A stretch of DNA of 29,288 bases from contig NWUY0300014478.1 of assembly GCA_004151065.3 (NCBI GenBank), positions 40,406 through 69,693 on the forward strand, written 5' to 3'. This stretch comes from Larix sibirica. Its lineage: Eukaryota; Streptophyta; Pinopsida; Pinales; Pinaceae. This document shows, in pieces, positions 9,736 through 22,400 of this stretch (the stretch's first letter is position 1; each line of letters opens with the position of its first letter). Under the pieces are notes generated by a model. It saw only the letters and a program-made list of their open reading frames with translations. It was not told where the DNA came from and ran no database searches. Position numbers and translations under genes: made by a program.

Positions 9736-10834
9736 AAAACAATTTTATACCTAAAGGCCTAGTTCCACTAGAACAATTGTTTGATAAAAATGACATTCAT
9801 GTTAAGCACACTATGCTACCAAATTAAACTGAGGATGTGGAAGAATTCAACATAGATATGTAGTAGGATCCGAAGTATATCAAGTTGTCTAAACTTTTGA
9901 CTACATATCTTAAACAAAGATACATAAAGCTATTCAAGGAATACATAGATGTTTTTTCCTAGAAGTATGAGTACCTTCATACTTATGATACTTCTATCAT
10001 ACATCATAGAATACTCCTAAAGCCAAGATTTAAGCCCTTCAACCAGAAATTGAAATAGGCCAACCCCATTCTGCTACATATTATTGAAAAGGAGGAAAGG
10101 AAACTATTATATTACAAACTCATAATTCCTTTAATATTTCCAGAATGGGTGGCCAATTTAGTACCTATTAGTAAAAAGAGTGGGGAATTAAGACTGTGTG
10201 TGGATTTCAAAAATGTCAACAAGTTCTCTTTAAAGGATAATTACCCCCTCCCCAAGATGGACCATATTCTATAGAAAGTGGTAGAGTCTAGCAAAATCTC
10301 TATGATGGATGGTTTTTCAAGTTACAACCAGGTAGCTATACACAAGGATGACAGAGAAAAACAACATTCAAAACACCCTAGGGTTCTTTTATGTATAATA
10401 AGGTTCCATTTGGATTGATGAATGTAGGGGAAACTTTCCAAAGGGCCATGGATTATGCATTCATAGGTGAAAGGGACAAGTTCATTGTCATCTATTTAGA
10501 TGACATAACAGTTTTTTCAAAGAATGATGATGATCATCTAGCTCATCTAAAGCAAACGTTCAACAAATGAAGGAAATATGGATTATCCTTAAATCCCAAA
10601 AATTCACACTTTGCTCTACAAGAGGGTAATCTATTGGGTCATATTTTTTCCAAGGAAGGAGTTAGAATTGATCCAAAGAGGGTAGAGGTAATACAACTAA
10701 TAAACCTTCCAGGAAATAAAAAAGAAATCCAGTCTTTTATGGGTAAGATAAATTTTCTAAGAAGGTTTTTCAAACTTTGCAGAGATTGTAAAGAACATCA
10801 CCAATATGCTAAAAAAAAGATAATGATGTAAAAT
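9736..10834 (+). pseudogene. Ty3/gypsy reverse transcriptase, pseudogene
   Basis: It copies element RNA into DNA. An N-terminal stretch TYDTSIIHH-like (about 9976-10010) leads into the fingers WVANLVPISKKSGELRLCVDF (about 10145-10210), then KDNYPLPKMDHIL. Catalytic Asp motifs are SMMDGFSSYN (Asp at 10308) and FIVIYLDDITVF (YLDD at 10493-10504). The connection motif GHIFSKEGVRIDPKRVE (from 10637) and the thumb INFLRRFF follow. Stops include TAG in VFS-stop-KYE (Trp in relatives) and TGA in FNK-stop-RKYG; a frameshift falls near 10365 after DREK. The catalytic Asp residues survive, but the frame does not. Confidence 0.85.
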
Positions 10835-11290
10835 GGACTAGTGATCCCAAGGAGTCCTTTTAGCAAATCAAGAAATATTTGGGAGAATCCCCTCTCTTAA
10901 TTAGTCTTGATTACAAAGCATTTCCTCATATTTTCTTTTGATTCATTGATTAATCTTGAAACTGTGCTTCTGCCGAAAAATAAAGAAGGACGGGAGTAGC
11001 CTATAGCATTCTTCAGCAAGGCTTTAAGGAATGTTGAATTAAAGTATAGTCTCATGGAAAATAAGTCATATGCAATGGTCAAGGCACTCAAATATTTAAG
11101 AGGCTATATTTTACATTCCCATGTGGTTGATTATGTGCGTAACAATACTGAAAAAGAAATTCTCGGTCAACTAGATAGAGAAGGAAGAAGAAGGAAATGG
11201 ATTGCAAGATCCAAGAGTATGACCTGGAGATCAAGGCCACTAAATTGGTGAAAGTCCAAGGATTAGATAAACTATTTCTAGATCAAATTG
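10835..11290 (+). pseudogene. Ty3/gypsy RNase H (the usual one after RT), pseudogene
   Basis: Recognisable by the order SLDYKAFPHIFF (about 10901-10937), IAFFSKALRNVELKYS (about 11006-11052), NKSYAMVKALKYLRGYILHS (from 11060), and EGRRRKWIAR followed, one frameshift later, by EYDLEIKATKLVK and QGLDKL. These are conserved in plant gypsy polyproteins with the same linker and RT. The central active-site part (about 10925-10990) is scrambled by stops and frameshifts. Confidence 0.7.
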
Positions 11291-12648
11291 TGAAGCATTG
11301 GATCTGATTTTAGTAGCTGAAATGATAGAAGGAGATCTAAAAAATGCAAGTGATCCTCAAGAAGCACCAATAAAATCGAACTCCAAATTTATCAACTCCA
11401 TATGGTACAGAGATATAGTATTCTCTTTAGTAGGTCTTCAATGTCCAATTAATTTCAATAAAGCTCAGGCTAGATCTATGAAACTCCAAGCCATTTAGTA
11501 ATGTATCCTAGATGAGTATTTATATTGGAAGGTCCCTTTGGGTATATTGTTGAACTGTGTAATAGAGGAAGAGACTTAAGGTATGATAACAAAATTCCAT
11601 CAAGGAATCTATGGAGGTCACCATGAATGGAGGGCCACAACATAAAAAATACTAAGATTAGGGTAATACTGGCCTAAATTTTTTTCTAATGTCAATAACA
11701 TAGTTAGAGCATGCACGAACTGCCAATTATTTGTAGGGAAGCAAAAAACAAGACCTCTTCCCTTGAAACCTATCAAGGCAGAATTACCTTTCCAATAATG
11801 GGGGATGAATTTTATTGGTGAGATAAATCCCCACTCTAGTGGAAAACACAAGTGGATATTTATAGCTATTTATTAATTCACAAAGCAGGTAGAGGCCAGC
11901 GCATCCAAGCCAGTAAATGACTTAGCAATCATTAAGTTCTTCGAAGAGAATATATTGTCTAGGTTTGGATGCCCTAGGAAAACTATAGTTGATAATGCAC
12001 AAGCATTTAAATATGGTAAGCTAATGGATTTTTGTCAAAAGTAAAATATTGAATTAGGGAATTCGAACCCTTATTATCAACAAGGAAATGGAATAGAAAG
12101 TCCCCAAACAAGAGTTTACTCATGATAATTAAGAATATGTTGTCACAAAATAAAAATGCATGGGACACTCATTCAAGATATGCGTTATGGGATGATAGGA
12201 TAAGTACCAAGAGATCTATTGGCACCTCACAATTTCATCTAGTATATGGAAAATAATCAATTTTCCCAATACAACTAGGATTACCAATCATGAAGCTAAT
12301 CCAAAATGAGATGGAGGATCCAAATGACATGATAAGAAGAATATATCAGTCGGTTGAACTACAAAAAAATAGGGAGAAAGTAGAACAAACATGCAAGTGC
12401 ATCAAGAAAGGATGAAGGAAATTTTCAATAAAATGGGATCAGAAAGGGATTTCCATCTAGGATACTTGGTCTTGAAGTCGGATGCAAGAAAACAAGGAAA
12501 AGAAAAACAAGGAAATTTTAACAACCTATGGATGGGAGCATTCCAGGTCTTATCTATCCAAGGAAACAATGCATACTTCCTTGATCATTTGGATGGAAAG
12601 ACATTGGAGACAACTATGAGTGGAAGGATTCTCAAGTGCTTCCTGTAA
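11291..12648 (+). pseudogene. Ty3/gypsy integrase with C-terminal domain, pseudogene
   Basis: Integrase inserts the cDNA into host DNA. The zinc-binding HHCC part is visible as HQGIYGGHH (about 11599-11625) and RACTNCQLF (Cys codons at 11712 and 11721). The core has WGMNFIGEINP (about 11799-11831), where the first catalytic Asp is Asn, then SRFGCPRKTIVDNAQAFK with the second Asp (11991), then the YYQQGNGIES stretch with the catalytic Glu. A frameshift follows, after which STKRSIGTSQFHLVYG continues. The C-terminal domain is open at 12391-12648 (HLGYLVLKSDAR, FNNLWMGAFQVL, GRILKCFL). Stops include a CAA-to-TAA type change before WGM. Confidence 0.8.
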
Positions 12649-13785
12649 TAGTAAACATGCAAGTATCCAGCATCTATTTAAGTTTGTACATTAGAATCAA
12701 TTTTCAACTCTTCTTTTGTTTCTATTTTTCCAACAAATTCAGCCTTTATAAATTTAATTTTATGCAAATGTTTATTTTCAATAATAAAACAATGCTCAAG
12801 AAATTAGATGTCTAAATATCCATGATCAAAATGGGACTCCATAGCCCAAAACTAAAGGCACTAATATATTCTTCTCATCATTTCACAAAATGAAAATTTG
12901 TCCCCATTGGAGCCAATTTTAGCACTCCATATTTTTTCCAAGCTGAAGAGGTTTCAAATTTTGAAGGATTGAAGAGGAAACATTTGAAAAATTAATATGG
13001 GTTGATATATTAGAGAAAATCGTGTAAGAGCTATAATGAAAAAGGAAAAAGGATAGGAATGCGTGCTTGATTAGCAAGGGGCCTCGTTCATAGACCGTGG
13101 ACTGCAGACCAGGCGCCAAAGAAAAGAACCTGAGTGCTAAGGAAGAAGGTGACCTAGGAGACTGGGAGTGGGAACTAAGATCTAAGGACGAGAGGTGGTA
13201 AGCTTCTCCATGAGAATATCAATGCATGGATAGACAAATCAATGGCTCATAGGGATAGTGCATCAACAATTTGAATGAGTTTTAAGCACCCCCACCGAGC
13301 CGTTGGTTGAAAAACGCCCCACTACATGGCACCTAAGGATTGGCAGTGACTCCAAAAGTCTGATTTTAAAACCAATTTTCCTATCAAGCCATTACCACCT
13401 GGCCCACATAAAGTTGAATTACCCATGTCCATGCAAGATGACACAAAATATTCCACGACAACAAGCATATGGGGGAGTGGATCTCATGTGTATTAGTATG
13501 GCACCAACATGTGTATGGGGGACTAGATGACATCATTTGAAGTCACCCAGAAAATTTCCCAATAGATTCAAGCCACTTGGTTGAATTCAAATTTGGGGTC
13601 ATTAAAGTGATAGGCAATCGAAAACATGTTTATTCTGATCTGGGAAAAAAGAGGTTTCCATGAAAAGGTTCTACACATAAATTAAGGACGCCTAGACACC
13701 TTTTCTCCTCAATTTACCCTCCTGGTAATTCCATTCTTTACCCCCTCCTTTTACAGTTTTACCTTGAATAGTAAATATTTGTTCC
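12649..13785 (+). other. spacer between integrase and downstream ORF
   Basis: No recognisable coding family. It contains purine-rich patches (about 13015-13055 and 13130-13200) and a pyrimidine-rich stretch just before the ATG at 13786. No LTR boundary (PPT followed by TG...) was found, so the pol element does not obviously end here. Confidence 0.4.
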
Positions 13786-16700
13786 ATGGCATCCTCATCC
13801 AAGATGAATCCCCTAAGGCATAAAAGTCCCACTCATCAACACTTGTACAACCATGAGTCTACTATTGATACAATTGTATCCTCCTCTAACCTTTGTAGCA
13901 CAATTGTTGAAGGAAATCCCATTCTTCCAGATGTCAAGATCCCTATCATTTGTGGGATATTAATCTTTCCTGGGAAGTATTCCTTCAAACCGTACATTTC
14001 CCTACATTTTTTACTTGGTGCACTGCTATTAATTCAGCTAACAACAGAGTGATTCTTTCCTATGGCAGTTCCAAACCTCTATGTATTGTCTCAAGATATG
14101 CCCTAGTCAATATGCTATTCTTCTTAGACCTTCTAGCCATGCAAATTATGGATGATGAATCCCTATCGATGTTCTACAATGCTTTAAAGTTTTTTGAGAA
14201 AAATCGCATACTAGCTAAGAATCTGAAAGAGGGTGTTCTAGTCCCAACTAGCCCTCCTCCATATTCATCCTCTATATTATCATAAATTTCTAGGAAAGCA
14301 TCGACCCTAATATGCATTATATTAGGCTATGATCATGGAAAGTCCATAGATGAAACCATTGTTGGTTTTCTGGCTACCCTAACCCTAGTAGTATGGGTTA
14401 TGCCTCCTAGATTTGATCTATGGCAGTTCTTAGTATAGTGTATCCATGCTCATCTTGTATATTTCCACACTATTGAGTGTTTTAGCTATCCCTCATATTT
14501 TTTTACATATTTCTAAACTAGAAATATGCACACTTTAAGTATTTTGGGTTGAACACCAAGTATCAAGCAAGAAATCAGCTTCTAGCTTACAAATGGTCAG
14601 ATTTGGTCCTTAGGAAGCCAAGAAATCAAAATTTTCAAGCCTTTATAGATAGAGCCATTAGCACAATGTACTCCATCATGAATGACATGGTTCCACCAAG
14701 TATTTTTCCTTTATACTAGGAGCGATTGTAGTTGATACCAGACACAAGGGTAGGTGAATGGTTTTTATATGAAAGGAACACCATTTTGAGGATATGTGGG
14801 TTTGGGGATGAAGACTATAAACCACCAGCATTATTAACCCCGGGGGTGTTTTCTTTGGAGTACATTCCTCAGAGGTTTCTCTCTTACTAGTTGAATTTTT
14901 CTAAGGTGGAGTACCCTATCACTTTTAAGTTTCCCAAAGATGTGGTGTCCTTCCTACTAAAAGTAAAAGGTTCTATATCATATGTAGAGGAGATATTAAA
15001 TCAACTGAGATTAGAGGAAGTAGGGAGATGGGCATATGACCCACACCAAGTTATATCCTGGAAAAGGGTTGAAAAAAAAACATTTATCTATAACCACAAT
15101 CCCCATCCTGTGTGGGAAAGTATAGCCAATTTCCCAACTTGGGATAAAGTGCAAGTAGTCTTAAGTAGTGACAAAGAGAAGAACACTCAAATGTCACAAG
15201 GGAGACAAGATGAAGGACTGCCCACTTCAATTCCTACCCCAAAAAATATATAAGCAAGATCCAATATATCTTCTTTAGAGGCTCATACAGATATGGATAT
15301 TGATGAGGTAGAAATAGGGCCATTAAATAAAAGGGTTAAGATGGAGGGACAAGTAGTTATTGAGCATACTTTGGTGGATCATACACATGTTTAAGAGTTG
15401 TCCAATGAGATAGAAGCAACATTAGAACACCCACAAGAAAGTAAAAGTATACTCCATTTCACCATAATAAATTATACTACATGGGTGTTGGCCCCAACCT
15501 AGCCACAACAAAGCTCCTCTTCTATAGGTGTATCCCAAGGGCATCCAACACTGTATTCAAAATATGTGGGTATAAGGAAGCAAAGTATGGAATTAATGAA
15601 GGAGCATAAAGGTGGGATAGATCCATGAGAAAAGAAACTGTTGACAATGGAATACCACAAAGAGAACACTCTTAGAATGGAAATTTTGAAGCCCAAGATC
15701 CCCATGCCCAAAACACTTGATGACTACAAAGTAGAGGAATACATATTCGAGTTTTGTCAATTCAGTCCCATGGATAGAGTTCATTTCTATAGACATGTAG
15801 CTGACCTTTTATGCAAGGATGTTTTTCAATAATCATCCAGTGAGAATAAAATACGCTTGGCAGTACAAAAAATGGAGAAATTGATAAAGGTAGAAAAGGT
15901 AGCCACCAGATCCAAACAGGTCACCATCAAAGAGTTGTAAAGTAAAATTGTTGCACTAGGAGTTAGTCCAGCTGATACCACCCCTGTACAATCCCTTCTA
16001 TAACATAAAGATAATGAATTTGTTGTATTGAAGAAGAAGCTCCATCCACCTGACATAGATCATGGTCATACCCTTGATATGTTGACATTGCAATCTGAAA
16101 AGGATATAATAAATCAAAACATGATATATTAAAAATCACGGTTGGAGGAATACATGAAAAAAGTGGAAAACTTGGAATTAAAAATCTGAGGGATGAAGAT
16201 GTAAAAAAATATCCCTATCTGTTCAAGCAATTCCTTAATTAGAAAAAGGGGATGAGGAAGCTTCAACATACCAAACAACGAAGAATATGGAAGAGGACAG
16301 TCCATCAGAATAGCTCTAAAAGAGAAGGAACACAATATTGAGGAGCTTGAGATTGATATAAAGGACAAACGATATCTTATTTATCATTTGGAGGATGAAA
16401 GAGATGAGATGAAAGAAACATTTAGAGCTCTAGATCAAAATATAATAGGGAAAAGTACCCTAAGAGGAGATAAGAAATAACTATGGGAAAAAATAGTTGA
16501 AGAAATCATTCAGAACTAGGATCATTTTGAACTGATACAGGATGAAATGGATTTGTCCACCAGTGCCACTATCGTAATAAAAAGGACAAAATATGAGCTT
16601 GAATCCAAGCTAGATATTGCAGGAGATGTGGTTAAGTTATTAAATAGAAGGAATAAATGGAAATTGGTAGACTTGGGGGTTACCAACATGACAAATTTGG

Positions 16701-17271
16701 TAAATGTGTCCAACAAAGTAATCAATGAAATATCTCTAATGAATAGGGCTCAAAACAAAATAAGCAGTATATTAGCAAAATATTCTTCTTTAAAATCATG
16801 TTTAGAGATGCAATTGTTAAATGGATGCCACATTTGTGGGATGGAAATGGATACTTTTATAGGAAGGGGGATTATCGAGAGATTCTAAATCGAAAGAAGA
16901 AAGAAAAAGAATATTTGAATATCTACATAATCACTTAAAAGGGGCTATCATTGTCCATCCGTTTAGTAGGGAATTCGAAGTATGGACTAATCTAAAAAAA
17001 TCCACATATTTCTTATGTGAATTTCACAAATGATTAGTTTGTAATGGAATCCATGAGGATTGATAAATATCCTATGGGAAAAGACTGGAAGAATATTTCT
17101 AAGTACTATAAAGTTTCCTTACCACATATAGGTCATCGGGCACTTCAGTGGGGAAGAAATATGGGAAAGGGTCCACTCAAAGGGGCTCAACTCAAAGTGA
17201 AACCAAATGTAGTTGGGAAGTTAAGAGTAGTAGCCTTAATAGAAAGTGAAAGAGACAGAAGAGAAAGGTAG
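13786..17271 (+). pseudogene. long unrecognised decayed ORF with coiled-coil part, possible retroelement accessory ORF
   Basis: I do not recognise this protein. It starts at ATG 13786 (MASSSKMNPLRHKSPTHQH). A frameshift near 13950 leads to WEVFLQTVHFPTFFTW and RYALVNMLFFLDL, open to 14285. After a gap of stops the frame resumes at about 14650 with RAISTMYSIMNDMVPPSIF, IPDTRVGEWFLYERN and LEYIPQRFL, continuing into 14891-15253; the stops there are TAG where Trp would fit. The part from 16129 to 16888 is Glu/Lys-rich and heptad-like (EELEIDIKDKRYLIYHLEDE, YELESKLDIAGDVVKLLNRR), followed by CHICGMEMDTF. A last open piece is 17044-17271. Same strand as pol; total span about 1160 codons. It may be an extra 3' ORF of the gypsy element, or a separate gene fragment. 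Confidence 0.45.
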
Positions 17272-17473
17272 TTGGAAATGAACAAACTATTCAATTAGAA
17301 GAAACATGCATGATTGTAACAAGAAGGACACCCTCCTATATAAGGAGAATTCAAATTTGAATAAAATGCTAGTATATTTTTTGTAGGGTTTATCGTTACA
17401 CCAAAACCTGCAGATGTTGATGAACATTTGAAACCAAGCACAAGGTCCTATTACCAGGAGTGGCGGTTAGTCC
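17272..17473. other. non-coding sequence with TATA-like palindrome before the gap
   Basis: CTCCTATATAAGGAG at 17333-17347 is a short dyad containing TATATAAGG, followed by AATAAAA at 17360-17366. It may be regulatory sequence of an LTR, but the assembly gap prevents testing. Confidence 0.3.
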
Positions 17474-17771
17474 NNNNNNNNNNNNNNNNNNNNNNNNNNN
17501 NNNNNNNNNNNNNNNNNNNNNNNNNNNNNNNNNNNNNNNNNNNNNNNNNNNNNNNNNNNNNNNNNNNNNNNNNNNNNNNNNNNNNNNNNNNNNNNNNNNN
17601 NNNNNNNNNNNNNNNNNNNNNNNNNNNNNNNNNNNNNNNNNNNNNNNNNNNNNNNNNNNNNNNNNNNNNNNNNNNNNNNNNNNNNNNNNNNNNNNNNNNN
17701 NNNNNNNNNNNNNNNNNNNNNNNNNNNNNNNNNNNNNNNNNNNNNNNNNNNNNNNNNNNNNNNNNNNNNNN
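17474..17771. other. assembly gap (298 Ns)
   Basis: Run of N. Open frames drawn through it are meaningless. Confidence 0.99.
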
Positions 17772-19442
17772 GCGGCAGTTATACCATGCGATTGTACCGA
17801 TACTCTAACATTTTTGAGACGGACTCTTGAAGAGATGTTGAGTTAATTTTGATATTGAGACATGACATATGCATACAGGTAATGAGTTTTTTATATTAAT
17901 ATCTTAATGCATATCAACATGTATTCTCCTTGTAGTTTTGTTATTCTACTGTTAATTCCACATCTATTCTCTACATATGTAAACTCTCTTAATATAATAA
18001 AATCTCTAAGTAACATGCTTTGCACCATGTTTATAGAATTGATATGAATGTATGTTGAGTATTGTGAATGGAATAGAGATTTCATGTTATGACCTATGTC
18101 CCTTCATCGATGTTCATTGTTGAATAGTAATTGATGTTTTTATTTGAATGTCTTGGCTTCCATTGTTATGCATTTACTAAGGATAATTTTTATTTTGTTT
18201 AACTACTGAATTATCCATTGCTCAATATGTTTTCTTCAATCATGAATGTGTAAGAAGTGTCTAAAAGGCACCTCACACACATAATATATTTTACCACTTT
18301 CTCAATTCACCATTACCTACATTTAATCATTGAATATTCAATTTCAAAATTCCTCTAGAGAATAATCCCTGACTATCAGTATGTCTACCATATCCATATC
18401 TACAAAGTTTCACACACAATCCATCAATATCATACCTCAAGAAATATATATTAAATATTTAATAATTGATCCAATCATGTCATGGCATAGACCAATTCAA
18501 CCTTGGAACATCTCATGGGTTAACACATCCCTAAGTTCAAATTTATATGTAAAAAAACATATTTGAAATAACCTTATCATTGGAAAAACAATTAATTAAA
18601 CAAAAAGGATTTGGAGCATTTAAATGCCTTAGAGCTCATATATAGATCAATTCAAAGAGGATACAAGAGTTCCATACCTATATTCATCTTATTACAGTTG
18701 TGAGAGGATCATAGGAAGACTTTCTTTCATTGAATTGTCTAAATATATAAGTAAAAGAGATATGATGAAAGAGAGCCACAACCTCCATTAGATGACAAGA
18801 AATATTAAAATTCCTTGACATTTGCTCCTGATTTTCACCCATCATCCATTTTATAGTTAAATCAGAAACCCCATAATCTAGTATATTGGTGAGACCTTTA
18901 TGTAATGCTTATTTCATAATAGGAGAATTGCCTCAAATAGGAGAATTCCCTCAAAGGAGAATCATATCTAGTATAGTCTCTTATTTGCACTAACATGTCT
19001 ACTAGGGATTCCATCCATGAATGTGTAAGGATCATTGGGGTTTTACCATGGTGTTATACTCGGAAGAGTAATTCCTCATATAACATTGAGGTATTTGATA
19101 TAGTTGATGACAATTTCCAAGCAACTTGCACACAAGGTATTGTTGGTTTTGAGCCATATATTACCATCAAATGCACTTATAGAAATGACTATTAGTTGGT
19201 AGGATTCTTCACATGAGGCAATCAAATATAGGAGTATTGAAGGGAAATAATGGTGTGATGGGGGGCTATTTGCAGGAGAACAATCTGCATTTCTCGGAGA
19301 TTTTTTTTTCGGGCAAGTGTAAAGTACCACCTCATCTCCAATTGTGTTTGGGAGTTATACTAACATAAATTTCCATTCCAGTTCAGTATAGTTATCTACT
19401 AGAATGGCCAATATTCCCATCCCAATATTCTAATGTATGGTC
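17772..19442. other. AT-rich non-coding sequence
   Basis: No coding family seen on either strand. CAGGTAATG near 17876 looks like a 5' splice site but has no supported exon. An 18-bp direct duplication (TAGGAGAATTGCCTCAAA, then one mismatch) occupies 18920-18955, with a third partial copy after it. Confidence 0.5.
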
Positions 19443-19487
19443 ACATCATAGTGATGTCATCAGGATAGGGTAACATCATAGTGATGT
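19443..19487. repeat. two copies of a 15-bp palindrome at the edge of the satellite array
   Basis: ACATCATAGTGATGT occurs at 19443-19457 and again at 19473-19487, 30 bp apart. Each copy is a perfect inverted repeat (6-bp arms, 3-nt centre). The second copy directly abuts the array. Confidence 0.85.
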
Positions 19488-22400
19488 AAAGCATCATCAT
19501 GAGGAAGGAATGGATGACCCTTCCTCAAATCCCCACATGGGTTGAACCATCGTCTGGAGTAAGGATCCATCAAACCTTCCTCAAATATGCAACTTGAGTC
19601 ATGCATCATTGATCAAAAGGATCAATCAAACCTTCCTCAAATGTGTACTTAGGGTCAAGCATCATCCGTAGAAAGGATCGGCCGACAATTCCTCAAATTT
19701 GCATGTATGATCAAGCATCATCTAGAGGAAGGATCGACCGACCCTTTTCAAAACTTGAATTTAGGTCATGTACCCTTCAGAGGAATACTTGGACGACCTT
19801 TCTTGAATGGATCCATAGGGTCAAACATAATTTAGAGGAAAGATCGGCCTACCATTTTTCAAATGTGTATCTCGAGTCAATAATTATACTAAAGAAGGAT
19901 CCAAAGACCTTTACTAAATTTGGAGCACGGGTCAAGCATCATATGGAATAATGATCAGTAGACACTTCCACTCAAGTGCACCTAGTTTCAATCATTATCT
20001 AGAAAATGTCTCGTGTAGACATTTCTCAATTTTTGGCATAGGGTTGTGTACCATCCAAAATAATTATAGGTCTAACCTTCCTCAAATGTGAACCTAGGTT
20101 AAAGCATTATATAGAGTAAGGATTGGACAATGCTTCATCGATTATGTACCATGGGTCAAGCATCATCTCCAGGAAGCATTAGTCGACCCTTTCCCAAATG
20201 TAGACCTCAAGATAACCATCATCCAGTGGAAGGACTAGCTGACCCACCTCAAATGTGTACATAGAGTCCAAGATCATATTGAGGAAGCATCAATCGACCC
20301 TTCCTAAAATGTGGACTTTGTGTCAAGCATCATATGGAAGAAACATAGTCCACCCTTTTTTAATATACAATATCTAGTAAATATATCATCTAGATGGAAG
20401 AATGGTTGGCCCCTTGTAAAAAATATATATAGGAATTGTACTAGCTAGGAGAAAGATCAACCGATCCTTTTTGAAATACAGTATCCAACAAATGTTGTAT
20501 TTTGAGGAAAGATGAGTTGACACCTTCTCAAATATTGACATACCACTAAACATTATCTAGATGTAGGATTGGCATACCCTTTATCAACTACGGACATTGA
20601 TGTTCAATCATAATGTAGAAGAAGGATTTGCCAATATTTATCTAATGTGGATGCACCAAGCATCATCTATATTAAGGATCTTTCAAGCATTTCCCAAATA
20701 GTAACGTGGGTCAACCATCATCATGAGGAAGTATCAACCCACCTTTCCGCAAATATTCACCTCAAGTCATGCATCCTCTTTAGGAAGGATCAACCGACCC
20801 TTTATCAAACATGAAAATGGAATCAAGCATCATCTAGAGAAAGGCTCGGTCAACCCTTCTTCAAATTTCCATGTATTATCAAGAACCATCTTGTGGAAGG
20901 AATGGGCAACCCTTCCTCAAAAAAGGAATTCCAATTAAGCACAATCTGGAAAAAGGGTTGGCTGTACTTTTTCTCAAATGTGGTTGAAGTTTCAAACATC
21001 ACCAAAAGAAGGATCGGTGTACCCTTCTTCAAATCCACATCTCGGATTAAGAATCATATTGAGGAAGGATGTGAAAACAATTCCTCAATGCAGACAAATT
21101 ATGGGTTAAGCATCATATAGAAGAAGGATCGGTTGACCCTGCCAGAAATGTGCACCTAGGTCCAAGCATCATCTAGAGGAAGTCTTGGGAAACCCTTTCT
21201 AAATTTTGCACCTGGGGTTAAGAATAATCTAGAAGAAGCCTCAACCGACCATTCCTTGAATGTAAACCTACATTCAATTATCATCCAGGGGAAGGATCTA
21301 ACGAAACTTCCTCAAATACGCAACTCGGGTTAAGCATCATATAGATGATGTATTATCCACCACTTCCCCAAATTTCAACTTCGGGAAATTGTTTATCTAG
21401 AGGAAGGACCATGTGACCCTTCCTTACATTTAGACATCATGCCCCTTGCTTAAATGTAGATATCATGCATCATATATAGTAAGCACCATCTAACCCTTTC
21501 TCAAATATCCACATGTAGTTAACCATAGTATGGAGGAAGGATCGTCTGACCCTTTCTCAATATGCACCTTGGGTCATGCATCATCTAAAGGATGGATCAG
21601 ATGACCCTTCCTAAAATGTGAACCTAGGGTCAATCATTATCTAGAGTGAGGTTTGGTAGACCCATCCTCAAAATTTCATATATGGTCAAGTATCATCTAG
21701 AGGAAGGATCAATCGATCCTTCCTCAAAATTCAACCTTTGGTTAAGCGCAATATGGAGGAAGGATCGACCAGAATTTATTCAAATGTGGTTGTAGGGTCA
21801 TAAATTATCTAAAGGGAGGATTTGGATGGCTTCATTTAAATGTGGATCTTGGGTCAGAATTACATTAAATAAGAATTTGATGACCATTTCTCAATGTGGA
21901 CCATAGGTTGCGCATTATCTGGAACAAGGGTTAGTCGACCCTTGTACAAATGTGTATGTGGGTTCAAACATCATCTGTAGGAATGCTCGACTGACCCTTT
22001 CTCGATTTTGCACCTAGGATTAGCATAGTCCAAAATATTTCTTGGTCAATCCTTCCTAAAATGTGAATTTTTTTTCAAGCATCATCTAGATGAAGGATTG
22101 TACTATGCTTCTTCAAATGTGCATCTTGGATTAGGCATCATTTAAAGTTAGGAACAACAGACTTATCCCCAAATTTTGACATTAGGACAACCATCATCTA
22201 GAGGAAGTACATCATTCCAAGCATCATATGGAAAAAAACATATTCTAACCCTTTTATAATATACGATAGCCATGAAATGTTTCATCTCATTGAAATAATG
22301 GCAAACCCTTTGTGAAAAAAATAGAGAGGAGTTGTACCAGCTAGAAGAAATATTGGTCAATCCTTTCTGAAATATAGTATACAGGAAATGTTTCCTTTTA

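Larger units (their letters stand above)
9090..12648 (+). mobile_element. pol: Ty3/gypsy retrotransposon pol region, decayed
   Basis: The region holds, in order, an RNase H domain, a linker, reverse transcriptase, a second RNase H and an integrase with C-terminal domain, all on the plus strand and broken by stops and frameshifts. The second RNase H type is known from the plant Tat/Ogre lineage, which supports that assignment. No gag or protease is recognisable upstream. The element is inactive. Confidence 0.85.

Noticed and set aside
17428-17846. Open frames of about 126-128 codons across the gap
   Set aside because: Nearly all codons are N; the flanking coding pieces are only a few residues.
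17272-17877. A gene or LTR boundary around the N gap
   Set aside because: TATA-like, AATAAA-like and donor-like signals are present, but with 298 unknown bases and no matching second LTR nothing can be supported.
19643-21120. Open frames inside the satellite
   Set aside because: The period of about 56 bp shifts the frame at every unit, and the open stretches are short and reflect the repeat consensus.
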